A stretch of 64,000 nt of DNA. It comes from Sinomicrobium sp. (GTDB taxonomy: Bacteria > Bacteroidota > Bacteroidia > Flavobacteriales > Flavobacteriaceae). Positions 55,301 to 64,000 of this stretch are shown in pieces. The translations under genes were made by a program, and so were the position numbers. Location of the stretch: positions 1 through 64,000 of the forward strand of contig JAJUFH010000001.1 in the NCBI GenBank assembly GCA_029266035.1, read 5' to 3'. Positions within the stretch are counted from its first letter, which is position 1. Each line of letters starts with the position of its first letter. The notes below the pieces were generated by a model that worked only from the letters and a program-made list of their open reading frames with translations, made no database searches and was not told the origin of the DNA.

Positions 55301-56758
55301 ATGAAAGAAGAAGACAAGATTGTTAAAAACAGGGAACTCTCTATATGGGAAGCACTGATTCCTGTACTGGCACTTATCGGAATGCTCGCGTACAATGTTC
55401 TTTTTGTGTACAGCGACGATGCCCTTGGCGGATCTAATCAGTTTATACTGCTTATGGGCGCAGCGGTAGCTGCAGTTGTAGGCTTTCTCAACAAGGTTTC
55501 TTATAGCGATATGATGGAAGAAGTGGCCAAAAACATGAAGGCTACCACCAGTCCGATTCTCATTCTTCTCATGGTAGGAGGACTTTCGGGTACATGGCTC
55601 ATAAGCGGTATCATTCCCGCAATGGTGTACTACGGCATACAAATACTAAACCCCACCATTTTTCTCGCCGCCTGTGTTGTTATATGTTCTATTATTTCAA
55701 TGGCCACAGGAAGCAGCTGGACTACTTCAGCTACGGTAGGTATTGCTCTTATCGGCATAGGAAATGCCCTCGGTATCCCAGCCGGGATGACTGCCGGTGC
55801 CGTACTTTCAGGAGCGTACTTCGGCGACAAAATGTCGCCGCTAAGCGATACCACCAACCTCGCTCCGGCAATGGCAGGTACCGATCTCTTTACCCATATC
55901 CGGTATATGTCTATCACTACCACTCCTACTATTATTCTGACTCTAATTATATTCGTCATTATCGGTTTTTCTATCGACACTACAGGAAAGGCAGATATAG
56001 ACGGAATAACCACAGCCATAAAAGGTACTTTTAATATAAGCCCCTGGCTGTTTATTGTACCCATACTGGTAGTGCTGATGATTGTAAAAAAGACTCAGCC
56101 ACTAATAGCCCTACTTACAGGAACATTGTTGGGTGGGGTATTTGCCGTTGTATTTCAACCGGACATCGTTGCGAGTATTGCCGGTGAAAAAGTGCTAAAT
56201 TTCCACGCTGCCTACCGCGGAGTTATGGACGCTATCACCACCAAAACCGCTATTCACACTTCAAACCCCGCTCTAAACAATCTTTTTTCTGCCAATGGAA
56301 TGGCGGGTATGCTCAATACCATCTGGCTCATAATATGCGCTATGGTTTTCGGTGGTGTTATGGACGGTATAGGGGCTCTAGCTCGTATTACCGACAGCTT
56401 ACTCAAAATGTTTCACACTACATTCGGACTTTTTGCCAGTACAGTTGCGAGCTGCCTCGCGCTAAATGCTACTGCATCAGACCAGTACCTCGCCATTGTT
56501 GTACCCGGTAAAATGTTTGCCAAAGCCTATAAAGACAAAGGACTCGCTCCCGAAAACCTCAGCCGTACCCTAGAGGACTCAGCTACAGTAACCTCTGTGC
56601 TCGTTCCTTGGAATACCTGTGGTGCTTATCACAGCAGCGTACTCGGCGTTAGTCCGGCGTCGTATATAGGATATGCCTTCTTCAATTATCTCAGTCCATT
56701 TACTACCTTGTTATTTGCGGCATTCCGCATTAAAATCAGACAACTTCGCCAAAAATAA
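55301..56758 (+). CDS. nhaC: NhaC-family Na+/H+ antiporter
   Basis: 485 residues with about 11 membrane helices. NhaC motifs include MATGSSWTTSATVGIALIGI, AGAVLSGAYFGDKMSPLSDT and NATASDQYLAIVVPGKMF. It exports Na+ in exchange for protons across the inner membrane, which fits a marine cell, although some NhaC homologues carry organic acids or amino-acid-linked substrates. It is a single-gene unit between the metE terminator and its own weak terminator. Confidence 0.93.
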   Translation: MKEEDKIVKNRELSIWEALIPVLALIGMLAYNVLFVYSDDALGGSNQFILLMGAAVAAVVGFLNKVSYSDMMEEVAKNMKATTSPILILLMVGGLSGTWLISGIIPAMVYYGIQILNPTIFLAACVVICSIISMATGSSWTTSATVGIALIGIGNALGIPAGMTAGAVLSGAYFGDKMSPLSDTTNLAPAMAGTDLFTHIRYMSITTTPTIILTLIIFVIIGFSIDTTGKADIDGITTAIKGTFNISPWLFIVPILVVLMIVKKTQPLIALLTGTLLGGVFAVVFQPDIVASIAGEKVLNFHAAYRGVMDAITTKTAIHTSNPALNNLFSANGMAGMLNTIWLIICAMVFGGVMDGIGALARITDSLLKMFHTTFGLFASTVASCLALNATASDQYLAIVVPGKMFAKAYKDKGLAPENLSRTLEDSATVTSVLVPWNTCGAYHSSVLGVSPASYIGYAFFNYLSPFTTLLFAAFRIKIRQLRQK

Positions 56759-56783
56759 AACCCCTATCAATCCCGCTAACACA

Positions 56784-56816
56784 CTGTGAATATGACTACT
56801 ACTCACAGGGTTTTTT
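56784..56816 (+). terminator. Terminator of nhaC
   Basis: CTGTGA (56784-56789) pairs with TCACAG (56803-56808), followed by GG and six T (56811-56816). The stem is short but correctly placed 26 bp past the stop. Confidence 0.6.
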
Positions 56817-56818
56817 GT

Positions 56819-56832
56819 CGTTATTAATAACG
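56819..56832. promoter_or_regulatory. 14-bp perfect palindrome upstream of the peroxiredoxin gene
   Basis: CGTTATTAATAACG is its own reverse complement and lies 103 bp before the peroxiredoxin ATG, just after the nhaC terminator. It is in the right place for an operator of a dimeric regulator, such as one of the Fur/PerR type, but the match to a known box is not good enough to assign one. Confidence 0.3.
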
Positions 56833-56934
56833 TCTATCAAACTATAAAATATTATAATCTCAGATAGTGGAAAAGGACGCAACTCTATAGTATTTTCGCA
56901 GCAGAAAATTAATAATCAAACTAAAATAACAACT

Positions 56935-57573
56935 ATGGGATTCGTAGGTAAAAAATTTCCAAACATAGCCGTAAACGCTATGAATGAAATGGGAGACACT
57001 TTTAAACTGAACGTGTTTGAAGAGGCTGTTAAAAACAACAAAAAAGTAATCCTTTTTTGGTATCCGAAAGACTTTACTTTCGTTTGTCCTACCGAATTGC
57101 ACGCTTTTCAAGCTGCACTTCCGGAATTTGAAAAGAGAAACACTCTGGTTATAGGAGCTTCTTGCGATACCGCCGAGGTACACTTTGCATGGCTCAACAC
57201 TTCTAAAGACAACGGTGGTATAGAAGGAGTTACTTACCCTATACTGGCCGATAGCAATAGAAACTTGGCCAATATGCTTCGTATCTTAGATTTGCAAACC
57301 GAAGAGTACAATGAAGACACCGATTCTTATGTATTAGACGGAGACAACGTAACCTACAGAGCTACCTACTTGATCGACGAAGAGGGTACCGTATTCCACG
57401 AAAGCGTCAATCACATGCCTGTAGGAAGAAACGTAAGCGAATTCATCCGTCTTATCGACGCCTATACTCATGTTCAGAAAAACGGTGAAGTATGTCCCGC
57501 TAACTGGGAAGAAGGAAAAACAGCAATGTCTGCCACCAGAGACGGTGTCGCCGAATACCTAAGCGTCAACTAA
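56935..57573 (+). CDS. Typical 2-Cys peroxiredoxin (AhpC/Prx1 type)
   Basis: 212 residues, cytoplasmic. The peroxidatic Cys51 is in DFTFVCPTELH, and the resolving Cys187 is in KNGEVCPANW. It reduces H2O2, organic peroxides or peroxynitrite, with electrons from a thioredoxin-like partner; the CGNC thioredoxin encoded 155 bp downstream is a good candidate. No AhpF is present. A terminator follows, so it is probably its own transcript. Confidence 0.95.
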   Translation: MGFVGKKFPNIAVNAMNEMGDTFKLNVFEEAVKNNKKVILFWYPKDFTFVCPTELHAFQAALPEFEKRNTLVIGASCDTAEVHFAWLNTSKDNGGIEGVTYPILADSNRNLANMLRILDLQTEEYNEDTDSYVLDGDNVTYRATYLIDEEGTVFHESVNHMPVGRNVSEFIRLIDAYTHVQKNGEVCPANWEEGKTAMSATRDGVAEYLSVN

Positions 57574-57606
57574 ATACAAGACCTACTAGCTTACATATCA
57601 ATAATT

Positions 57607-57650
57607 GTGCCCGGTGGCATTGGTATATCCGATACAGCCGGGCACTCTTT
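57607..57650 (+). terminator. Probable terminator of the peroxiredoxin gene
   Basis: A perfect 8-bp GC-rich stem, GTGCCCGG (57607-57614) with CCGGGCAC (57638-57645), followed by a short TCTTT. Confidence 0.65.
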
Positions 57651-57728
57651 ACCGGGAAGATCTACAAATCAGTCTCATAAGCACAAACCCGGTAATCACT
57701 TAATACCGAATCGCTTAAAACATAAATC

Positions 57729-58037
57729 ATGGTAAAGGAATTAGATACAGACAATCTGTCTGAGGTAGTTTCCGGAAACAATACGGTATTTGTCCAATAT
57801 TCTGCCGGATGGTGTGGCAACTGTCGTATAATGAAACCAAAATTCAAAAAATTTGCTTCCGAAACAGAAAATGCAGTATTTGTAGTTGCAGATGCCGAAA
57901 AATTTCCGGAATCGAGAAAGTTGGCCAATGTAGACAATTTGCCCACTTTTGCCGTTTTCAGGGACGGAGCATTGGTCAAACAGGTACAGACCAACAAAAC
58001 CGATGTACTAAAATCATTTATTGACGACAATAAATAG
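57729..58037 (+). CDS. Thioredoxin-family protein with CGNC active site
   Basis: 102 residues, no export signal. A thioredoxin fold with WCGNC (Cys29 and Cys32), cis-Pro in NLPTFAVF and the usual C-terminal helix. CGNC replaces the common CGPC, which would be expected to shift the redox potential. The next gene starts 7 bp after its stop, so the two are co-translated. It probably serves the two peroxiredoxins on either side. Confidence 0.93.
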   Translation: MVKELDTDNLSEVVSGNNTVFVQYSAGWCGNCRIMKPKFKKFASETENAVFVVADAEKFPESRKLANVDNLPTFAVFRDGALVKQVQTNKTDVLKSFIDDNK

Positions 58038-58044
58038 TCTTTCT

Positions 58045-58302
58045 ATGAAACTACCGATCATCAAGCAGTTGTCCAACTTCATAGAAGAAAACGACCAGGA
58101 TTATGTATTGGAAGCTATTGAAACTCTCGAGGCTATCACAGAAGTTCCATCGCTCAAAGACGAAGAACTGGATGTAATAGGCGAACTTATTTCCAATATG
58201 TATGGCGCCGTAGAAGTCGATAAAATGACCAAGGAAGGCATGTCTAAGAAAGAGGCGCTAAATGCCTTTATGGGACGAGTGCTGGGATCTATAGACAAAT
58301 AA
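58045..58302 (+). CDS. Small DUF6952-like protein following thioredoxin
   Basis: 85 residues from the ATG at 58045 (MKLPIIKQLSNFIEENDQDY), helical and acidic, with no signal peptide and no cysteine. I believe it belongs to the DUF6952 family, which typically follows this thioredoxin in Flavobacteriia. Lengthening it to a TTG at 58021 would overlap the thioredoxin gene and is not supported. Likely an accessory or regulatory partner of the thioredoxin. Confidence 0.82.
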   Translation: MKLPIIKQLSNFIEENDQDYVLEAIETLEAITEVPSLKDEELDVIGELISNMYGAVEVDKMTKEGMSKKEALNAFMGRVLGSIDK

Positions 58303-58353
58303 TGAGCTTGAATTGAATAGTATACTGTTCCTGTATGGGAAAAAAATTGCTGT

Positions 58354-58387
58354 AATCCTCTTTCGAAACCTTCGGAAGAGGATTTTT
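58354..58387 (+). terminator. Terminator of the thioredoxin/DUF6952 unit
   Basis: AATCCTCTT pairs with AAGAGGATT, with further pairing CGAA/TTCG inside, then five T (58383-58387). Confidence 0.8.
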
Positions 58388-58493
58388 ACTTTCTAATTAT
58401 TTTTCCAGTAAAACAGCTTGAAATTTGCCCCTCTGTTTCTCAAAGATTGGTTATATTTACCCTTTATCAACGCAAACAAAACAATTTAACATC

Positions 58494-58994
58494 ATGGCAA
58501 CAGTAACGCTACAAGGAAATGCTATACACACGGTCGGCGAATTGCCTGCTATAGGACAAAAAGCTCCGGAATTCACACTTATCGGAAACGATCTGTCTGC
58601 GGCTACCCTCAACGATTTTAAAGGAAAAAAAGTAGTACTCAATATTTTCCCAAGTATTGACACTGGCACCTGCGCCGCATCGGTGAGAAAATTTAACCAA
58701 GAAGCATCAAAACTGCAAAACACTGTAGTACTTTGTGTTTCACGAGATCTCCCCTTTGCTCAGGCTCGTTTTTGCGGAGCCGAAGGGCTTGACAATGTGA
58801 TCAGCCTTTCCGATTTTAGAGAAAGACAATTCGGAAAAGACTACGGAGTTGAGTTTACCGACGGACCACTCGCCGGGTTGCTCTCTAGATCGGTGGTCGT
58901 TATCGATACCGACGGAAATGTAAGCTATACCGAACAAGTGTCTGAAACTGCAGACGAACCCAATTATGAGGCAGTCCTACAAGCGCTGAAATAA
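58494..58994 (+). CDS. tpx: Thiol peroxidase Tpx
   Basis: 166 residues. An atypical 2-Cys peroxiredoxin with peroxidatic Cys60 in [15 protein letters not shown] and resolving Cys94 in QARFCGAEG. It reduces peroxides, preferably alkyl hydroperoxides, using thioredoxin. I chose the ATG at 58494 (MATVTLQGN), which is the family start; an upstream ATG adds 23 residues with no homology. Single gene with its own terminator. Confidence 0.95.
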   Translation: MATVTLQGNAIHTVGELPAIGQKAPEFTLIGNDLSAATLNDFKGKKVVLNIFPSIDTGTCAASVRKFNQEASKLQNTVVLCVSRDLPFAQARFCGAEGLDNVISLSDFRERQFGKDYGVEFTDGPLAGLLSRSVVVIDTDGNVSYTEQVSETADEPNYEAVLQALK

Positions 58995-59025
58995 ATAGCA
59001 ATACAGTATAAAATACAATCGAAAA

Positions 59026-59054
59026 GGGGCGATAATAAGCTTGTCGCCCTCTTT
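59026..59054 (+). terminator. Terminator of tpx
   Basis: GGGCGA (59027-59032) pairs with TCGCCC (59044-59049), with one G-U extension, and is followed by a T-rich tract CTTTCATTTC. Confidence 0.65.
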
Positions 59055-59190
59055 CATTTCATTATTTTGTTGCCTTCTATTTACTCAGCCCGCTGAATTC
59101 TACTCTACAAAGGGCGATAACCATAAATGTTTGGTTCCCATTTCCCATCTTTTTTAAAAATATAATTCAATCCCATACGTTTGTAATTTG

Positions 59191-59198
59191 TATTTTTG
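59191..59198 (+). promoter_or_regulatory. Candidate -7 promoter box of ftsK
   Basis: TATTTTTG is a perfect TAnnTTTG match 63 bp before the ftsK start. No TTTG lies 17-23 nt upstream. It would drive the ftsK, lolA and lptG run. Confidence 0.45.
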
Positions 59199-59261
59199 CC
59201 CTTAGACTGTGTTGTCACAACTTAAAAAGTCTATAGACTCTTAATAATCGAAAGCGTATAA

Positions 59262-61730
59262 ATGGTAAAGAAAAGGAACAGAAAAAAAGCTACCTCATCA
59301 CAGCCCAAAACTTCCCGATTTACTTTCTCAAAACAAAACAAGATCATCGCCGGGAGTTTAATCATGCTGCTGAGCATTGCTCTCGGTATCGCTTTTGTGT
59401 CTTTCTTTTTTACCTGGCAACAAGATCAGAGTACACTTTCCGAATTTGTCGACAGAAATGCCGAGGCTCAAAATTGGTTGAGTAAATTCGGAGCACAGCT
59501 GAGCAACATCTTTATATACAAAGGATTCGGGCTCGCAGCTTTTATATTTGTATATCTCTTTTTCATAACCGGACTGAATTGGTTTATGGGTCTCGGCAAG
59601 GCAAAACTCATCAATCGATGGATTTGGGGGATTCTCGGAATCATTTGGTTTTCTGTACTCTTCGGTTTTTTTGGTAGCAGAGCCCCTCTTCTAGGTGGAG
59701 TAGTAGGCTATGAAATGAACGACTTTCTACAAGACTATGCAGGCAAGGCAGGCGTGATACTATTACTGCTCTTCGGACTCATCGTTTTTGCGGTCAAAAA
59801 ACTAAAAACTACTCCCGAAAAAATAGGGGATTACCTCTCAGGGGTGTCCGAAAATATCAAAAAAGATTTCCGTAGAACTCCGCGTAAAACGGAAAGCACT
59901 ACTACCGCAGAGCAAGGTCCGGTGATTTCCGACATTCCGGGACGTCCGTCTCCTTTTGAAACCGCACTCGAGAGACAAACACCTTCTTCGGAATATTCCA
60001 AGATAGACAAAACCTCTGATGTGGATATTGAAAACTCCTTTGAGGTAAAAATAGCCGAAGATGAAGACAGTGCTACAGCCTCTAAAACCTCCTCCTCCAA
60101 ATCCCGAACTGCTGCATCTCAACAGAACGACGACATTGAGATAGAAGTTGAAAAAATAAAGGAGGAAAAGGAAGCCACAGAAATCCTCTCCGAAAAACTG
60201 GTACAAGATTTTGGAGAATTTGATCCCAAACTAGAACTGAGCAACTATAAATTCCCCCCCTTAGATCTGCTCAATGATTACGGAGGACAAGGAGGTATTA
60301 CTATCAACCAGGAAGAACTCGAGGAAAACAAAAACAGGATTGTAGAGACCCTGAAGCACTACAAGATAGACATCTCTCAAATCAAGGCTACCATAGGTCC
60401 TACGGTTACCTTGTACGAAATCATACCGGAGGCAGGGGTTCGCATCTCTAAAATCAAGAATCTGGAAGATGATATCGCCCTTTCACTCGCCGCCCTGGGG
60501 ATTCGTATTATCGCCCCTATTCCCGGTAAAGGTACTATAGGTATTGAAGTGCCCAACAAAAAACCCACTACGGTATCTATGCGTTCAGTAATTGCTTCTA
60601 CACGGTTTCAAAATGCCGAAATGGAACTTCCGGTAGCCTTGGGTAAGAATATAAGCAATGAAACTTTTGTAGCCGACCTCGCCAAAATGCCCCACCTGCT
60701 TATGGCTGGAGCTACTGGACAGGGTAAATCGGTAGGACTCAACGCTATACTCACCTCCCTGCTCTACAAAAAACATCCGGCGGAGGTGAAATTTGTACTG
60801 GTAGATCCTAAAAAAGTAGAACTCACTCTATTCAACAAAATAGAGCGACACTACCTGGCCAAGCTTCCCGATACCGACGAGGCTATCATTACCGACAACA
60901 CCAAAGTAATCAATACCCTCAACTCGCTGTGTATTGAAATGGACAACCGCTACGAGTTGCTCAAAAACGCTATGGTGCGGAACATAAAGGAATACAACGC
61001 CAAGTTTAAAGCCAGAAAACTCAACCCTAACGACGGACATAAATTTCTCCCGTATATCGTACTGGTGGTCGACGAGTTTGCCGATCTTATCATGACTGCC
61101 GGGAAAGAGGTAGAAACCCCCATTGCCAGACTGGCACAGTTGGCACGTGCCATCGGTATACATCTTATCATTGCCACACAACGCCCCTCTGTAAACGTGA
61201 TTACCGGGATTATCAAAGCCAATTTCCCAGCGCGTATAGCCTTCCGCGTGACTTCTAAAATAGATTCTCGTACCATTCTAGACAGTCAAGGAGCCGATCA
61301 ACTGATAGGACGAGGAGATATGTTATACACCCAAGGCAACGACCTAGTCAGACTGCAATGTGCCTTTGTAGACACTCCTGAAGTTGCCAAAATAACCGAT
61401 TTTATCGGGGCTCAAAAAGCATATCCCGATGCCCACCTCCTTCCCGAATACGTCGGAGAAGAATCTGGCACAAGTCTTGATATAGATACAGAAGAAAGAG
61501 ATGCCTTGTTTAGAGAAGCTGCCGAAGTTATTGTGAATGCCCAGCAGGGATCGGCTTCGTTGCTTCAGAGAAAACTAAAATTGGGCTATAATCGTGCAGG
61601 GCGCATTATAGATCAGTTGGAAGCCGCTGGAATTGTAGGACCTTTTGAAGGCAGTAAGGCTAGGCAGGTGCTCATCCCGGACTTGTACGCCCTGGAACAG
61701 TTTCTGGCAAACGAAGAAACAGAAAATTAA
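59262..61730 (+). CDS. ftsK: DNA translocase FtsK
   Basis: 822 residues. Four N-terminal membrane helices (about 28-180), an acidic linker (about 205-310), then the motor: Walker A GATGQGKSVG near 482, Walker B VLVVDEFADLIM near 608, and a C-terminal gamma winged-helix (KLKLGYNRAGRIIDQLEAAGIVGP). It pumps DNA at the division septum to finish chromosome segregation. The serine common in Walker A (GATGSGKS) is glutamine here, as in other Bacteroidota FtsK. The downstream lolA-like gene starts 37 bp after the stop. Confidence 0.97.
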   Translation: MVKKRNRKKATSSQPKTSRFTFSKQNKIIAGSLIMLLSIALGIAFVSFFFTWQQDQSTLSEFVDRNAEAQNWLSKFGAQLSNIFIYKGFGLAAFIFVYLFFITGLNWFMGLGKAKLINRWIWGILGIIWFSVLFGFFGSRAPLLGGVVGYEMNDFLQDYAGKAGVILLLLFGLIVFAVKKLKTTPEKIGDYLSGVSENIKKDFRRTPRKTESTTTAEQGPVISDIPGRPSPFETALERQTPSSEYSKIDKTSDVDIENSFEVKIAEDEDSATASKTSSSKSRTAASQQNDDIEIEVEKIKEEKEATEILSEKLVQDFGEFDPKLELSNYKFPPLDLLNDYGGQGGITINQEELEENKNRIVETLKHYKIDISQIKATIGPTVTLYEIIPEAGVRISKIKNLEDDIALSLAALGIRIIAPIPGKGTIGIEVPNKKPTTVSMRSVIASTRFQNAEMELPVALGKNISNETFVADLAKMPHLLMAGATGQGKSVGLNAILTSLLYKKHPAEVKFVLVDPKKVELTLFNKIERHYLAKLPDTDEAIITDNTKVINTLNSLCIEMDNRYELLKNAMVRNIKEYNAKFKARKLNPNDGHKFLPYIVLVVDEFADLIMTAGKEVETPIARLAQLARAIGIHLIIATQRPSVNVITGIIKANFPARIAFRVTSKIDSRTILDSQGADQLIGRGDMLYTQGNDLVRLQCAFVDTPEVAKITDFIGAQKAYPDAHLLPEYVGEESGTSLDIDTEERDALFREAAEVIVNAQQGSASLLQRKLKLGYNRAGRIIDQLEAAGIVGPFEGSKARQVLIPDLYALEQFLANEETEN

Positions 61731-61767
61731 AATTCGGAAAACAGACCTAACAACAAAGAAAAAAGAG

Positions 61768-62424
61768 ATGAAAACAGTTAAAATGGTATGGGCAATAACC
61801 GCATTGTTATTGACGACTGCCATATCCTACGGACAAGAGACAGAAAAGGCAAAGGCGCTACTCGACGAAGTACATCACAAAGTAAAAACTTATGACAATA
61901 TTTTTGTCGATTTTAAATACGTCTTGGAAAATACCGCCGAAAATGTAAAACAGGAAACCCGTGGCGATGTTACCATACAAGGAGACAAATACCTTTTCAA
62001 CTATCTCGGAGCCACCAAAATATTTGACGGAAAACGCATAATTACCGTAATTCCGGAAAATGAAGAAGTCGTGATCGAAAGTCCGGATTCGGAAGATGAA
62101 AACACCATTACTCCCTCCAAAATGCTCACCTTTTACTCCGAGGGCTACAATTACAGCTGGGACATTCTTCAGAATGTGAGGGGAAGACAAATACAGTACG
62201 TCAAGCTCGTACCGATAGATACTCACGCAGAAGCCAAAGAAATCTTACTCGGTATCGACGTGCAAACCAAACATATTTACAACCTCATTCAAACTGGGCA
62301 AAACGGAACAAAAACCACCATTACGGTCAATTCGTTTAAGACAGATCAGCCGTTATCTGCCAATCTGTTCAATTTTAATGCAAAAAAGTACGAAGACGAA
62401 GGCTATTATATCATAAATCAATAA
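61768..62424 (+). CDS. lolA: LolA-like outer-membrane lipoprotein carrier protein
   Basis: 218 residues from the ATG at 61768, with a signal peptide (about 1-22, ending SYGQ). It has the LolA-type half-barrel strand order (FVDFKYVLEN, GDVTIQGDKYLFNYLG, KIFDGKRIITVIPEN). A periplasmic carrier of lipoproteins or other lipids. The frame is open 41 codons further up into ftsK, but that extension lacks an export signal. It lies between ftsK and lptG, a common order in Flavobacteriia. Confidence 0.92.
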   Translation: MKTVKMVWAITALLLTTAISYGQETEKAKALLDEVHHKVKTYDNIFVDFKYVLENTAENVKQETRGDVTIQGDKYLFNYLGATKIFDGKRIITVIPENEEVVIESPDSEDENTITPSKMLTFYSEGYNYSWDILQNVRGRQIQYVKLVPIDTHAEAKEILLGIDVQTKHIYNLIQTGQNGTKTTITVNSFKTDQPLSANLFNFNAKKYEDEGYYIINQ

Positions 62425-62477
62425 CTGCAAACATCTCCAGAGCTGGCAACTCGGTTCTGAGGTTGAATTTTCCGACT

Positions 62478-63986
62478 TTGAAAATCCTCGATCGCTACAT
62501 CTTATCCCGCTTCTTGTTCAACTTCATCAGTTGTTTTACCATACTTATGGTCATCTTTATTTTTCAGGCGATCTGGCTCTTTATCGATGACCTTGCGGGA
62601 AAGGGACTCGATTTGTGGGTTATCGGTAAATTCTTACTCTATTACTCCCCTAGCTTAGTACCAACCGTACTCCCTTTTACCGTACTTCTGGCCTCCTTGA
62701 TGACTTTTGGAAGCTTTGCCGAAAATTATGAGTTTGCCGCCATGAAATCGTCTGGCATCTCGTTGTACAGAGCTATGAAAAGCCTTATCGTATTTATGAT
62801 TGCCCTCGGAGCATTTACCTTTTACTTCGCCAATAGCATTATCCCAAAAGCTGAGTTTAAAGCCTACAACCTGAGGAAGAATATCGCCAAGGTAAAGCCA
62901 GCCCTGGCAATTTCCGAAGGTATGTTCAACGACATAGAAGACATGAACATCAAAGTGGAGAAAAAATATGGAGAAGACGACCGTATGCTCAAAAACGTTA
63001 TCCTCCACAAGAAAAACTCAAGAGGCGAAAACCTATTGGTCATTAAAGCCAAAGACGGCGAACTCATCAGCAGTGAAAATTCAGACATATTAAAGCTAAA
63101 ACTAATAGACGGTTATTATTACGAAGATCAAAAACCTTCAAACCCGAGAAATCGAGATAACTACCCTCACGCCAAGGCTAAATTTGAGTTTTACACCCTC
63201 AATATGGATCTCTCAGAAGTAAATGATGTGGATCTGGAAGACGAGAGTTACAACACGTACAAAATGTACAACGTAGGTGAACTAGGAGTGCTTATAGATT
63301 CGATAGAAGATCACAACAGCACGGCTATTTATAATTTCGGCGATAATATATACAAACGCAGTGGAATCACCACCATAAAACGTTCACTGATCCGAGAGGA
63401 ACAGAAGGAGGAGGAGAGAGACAGCCTAATCGAAGAAAAAGACACTCTTGTACTTACTTCACCTGACAAGGACTTTCTATCGCTTTTTGAGGTGAATAAA
63501 AAACAACAAATTATAGAGATAGCCCGAGGTAATATCACCAATATTGCCAATACGGTAAATGCGAAGAAAGACGAACTGCTCCGCAAAGATATGGTGCTCA
63601 ACTATTACCTGATGGCCATGCACAGCAAATACGCCTTGGCATTTGCCTGTGTCATACTGTTTTTCGTAGGGGCACCACTCGGAGCTATTATACGAAAAGG
63701 CGGACTTGGACTTCCAATGGTGGTGGGGATTATATTGTTTCTCACCTACCACTTTCTCGGGATGTTTGCCAGAAACTACGCCAAAGACGCCAGTATTCCC
63801 CCTATTCTGGGTTCTTGGCTCTCCACACTCGTAATGCTTCCCCTTGGAATTTTCCTGACCAGAAGAGCCACAGCCGACAAAGGTGTATTGGATACCGACA
63901 ACATAACCGAACCCGTAAAAAAGTTTTTTCAACGATTCAGAAAAACAAAAACGAAGAAACACTACGAACTACAAACTAAGAACTAA
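62478..63986 (+). CDS. lptG: LptF/LptG-family (YjgP/YjgQ) LPS export permease
   Basis: 502 residues from a TTG start. Three membrane helices at each end (about 12-32, 50-75, 95-115 and about 380-470) flank a periplasmic beta-jellyroll, as in LptF/LptG, which with LptB extract lipopolysaccharide from the inner membrane. No ATG is available. Of two TTG codons, 62478 gives the family N-terminus MKILDRYIL, while 62463 adds five residues. The last codons and the stop lie inside a heptamer repeat array, so the C-terminal HYELQTKN is repeat-derived. Confidence 0.92.
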   Translation: MKILDRYILSRFLFNFISCFTILMVIFIFQAIWLFIDDLAGKGLDLWVIGKFLLYYSPSLVPTVLPFTVLLASLMTFGSFAENYEFAAMKSSGISLYRAMKSLIVFMIALGAFTFYFANSIIPKAEFKAYNLRKNIAKVKPALAISEGMFNDIEDMNIKVEKKYGEDDRMLKNVILHKKNSRGENLLVIKAKDGELISSENSDILKLKLIDGYYYEDQKPSNPRNRDNYPHAKAKFEFYTLNMDLSEVNDVDLEDESYNTYKMYNVGELGVLIDSIEDHNSTAIYNFGDNIYKRSGITTIKRSLIREEQKEEERDSLIEEKDTLVLTSPDKDFLSLFEVNKKQQIIEIARGNITNIANTVNAKKDELLRKDMVLNYYLMAMHSKYALAFACVILFFVGAPLGAIIRKGGLGLPMVVGIILFLTYHFLGMFARNYAKDASIPPILGSWLSTLVMLPLGIFLTRRATADKGVLDTDNITEPVKKFFQRFRKTKTKKHYELQTKN

Positions 63987-63988
63987 TC
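63961..63988. repeat. Heptanucleotide repeat array, ACTACAA type, overlapping the lptG stop
   Basis: Four plus-strand units, ACTACGA, ACTACAA, ACTAAGA and ACTAATC. The stop codon of lptG falls in the last unit. Same unit as the arrays at 6102 and 8565. Confidence 0.75.
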
Positions 63989-64000
63989 GACTACCCCATG

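Noticed and set aside
55129-55326. 65-codon plus frame between metE and nhaC
   Set aside because: It starts in the metE terminator loop and overlaps the nhaC start in another frame.

Overview
The window looks like chromosomal DNA of a member of the Flavobacteriia (phylum Bacteroidota), probably marine; I do not name a genus. The evidence is two SusC/SusD systems with ECF sigma and FecR regulators, a type IX secretion (type B sorting domain) surface protein paired with a PorP/SprF porin-like protein, a subtype-iii T6SS TssD protein, bshA for bacillithiol, TAnnTTTG-type -7 promoter boxes, and A-rich rather than Shine-Dalgarno leaders. No tRNA, rRNA, CRISPR array, prophage or intact insertion sequence was recognised.

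Layout. 0.1-8.5 kb (minus): a likely seven-gene operon of MCE/MlaD protein, two Fe-S proteins of heterodisulfide-reductase type, a HAD phosphatase, a small protein usually mislabelled as an ABC ATPase, a NagZ-like GH3/serine-hydrolase fusion and bshA, ending at a bidirectional terminator. 8.7-11.5 kb: a periplasmic M16 peptidase. 11.7-24.7 kb (minus): locus 1, reading sigma, FecR, SusC, SusD, two TlpA lipoproteins, a ThuA-like/DsbD-alpha chimera and a third TlpA. It has no carbohydrate-active enzyme; every non-transport protein looks thiol-redox related. 24.9-33.1 kb (plus): an unknown membrane protein, a membrane-tethered TPR/AraC regulator, an LRR-Ig-FN3 T9SS adhesin-like protein and PorP/SprF. 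33.1-38.6 kb: a YD-like lipoprotein, orphan TssD, a DUF2490 protein, an outer-membrane protein gene broken by one in-frame TGA, and TerC. 38.9-49.9 kb: locus 2, with FecR, SusC, SusD, a zinc metallopeptidase lipoprotein and two tandem DUF4302 lipoproteins on minus, and its probable sigma gene at the far end on plus. 50-55 kb: a BtuB-like receptor and metE, diverging from an intergenic region with one cobalamin riboswitch for each. 55.3-59 kb: NhaC, then a peroxide-defence group (AhpC-type Prx, CGNC thioredoxin, DUF6952-like protein, Tpx). 59.2-64 kb: ftsK, lolA-like and lptG-like envelope genes.

The most interesting signals are these. (1) In both Sus loci the FecR-SusC gap carries an intrinsic terminator pointing against the operon, with a candidate plus-strand -7 box lying exactly on the susC start codon. 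This predicts two cis-antisense RNAs of about 90-100 nt, in the manner of the DonS RNAs of Bacteroides. (2) Locus 1 is a SusCD system built around a periplasmic thiol relay. (3) The twin cobalamin riboswitches should switch between B12 uptake and B12-independent methionine synthesis. Smaller items are a perfect 34-bp palindrome, heptanucleotide repeats at gene ends and the TGA-interrupted gene.
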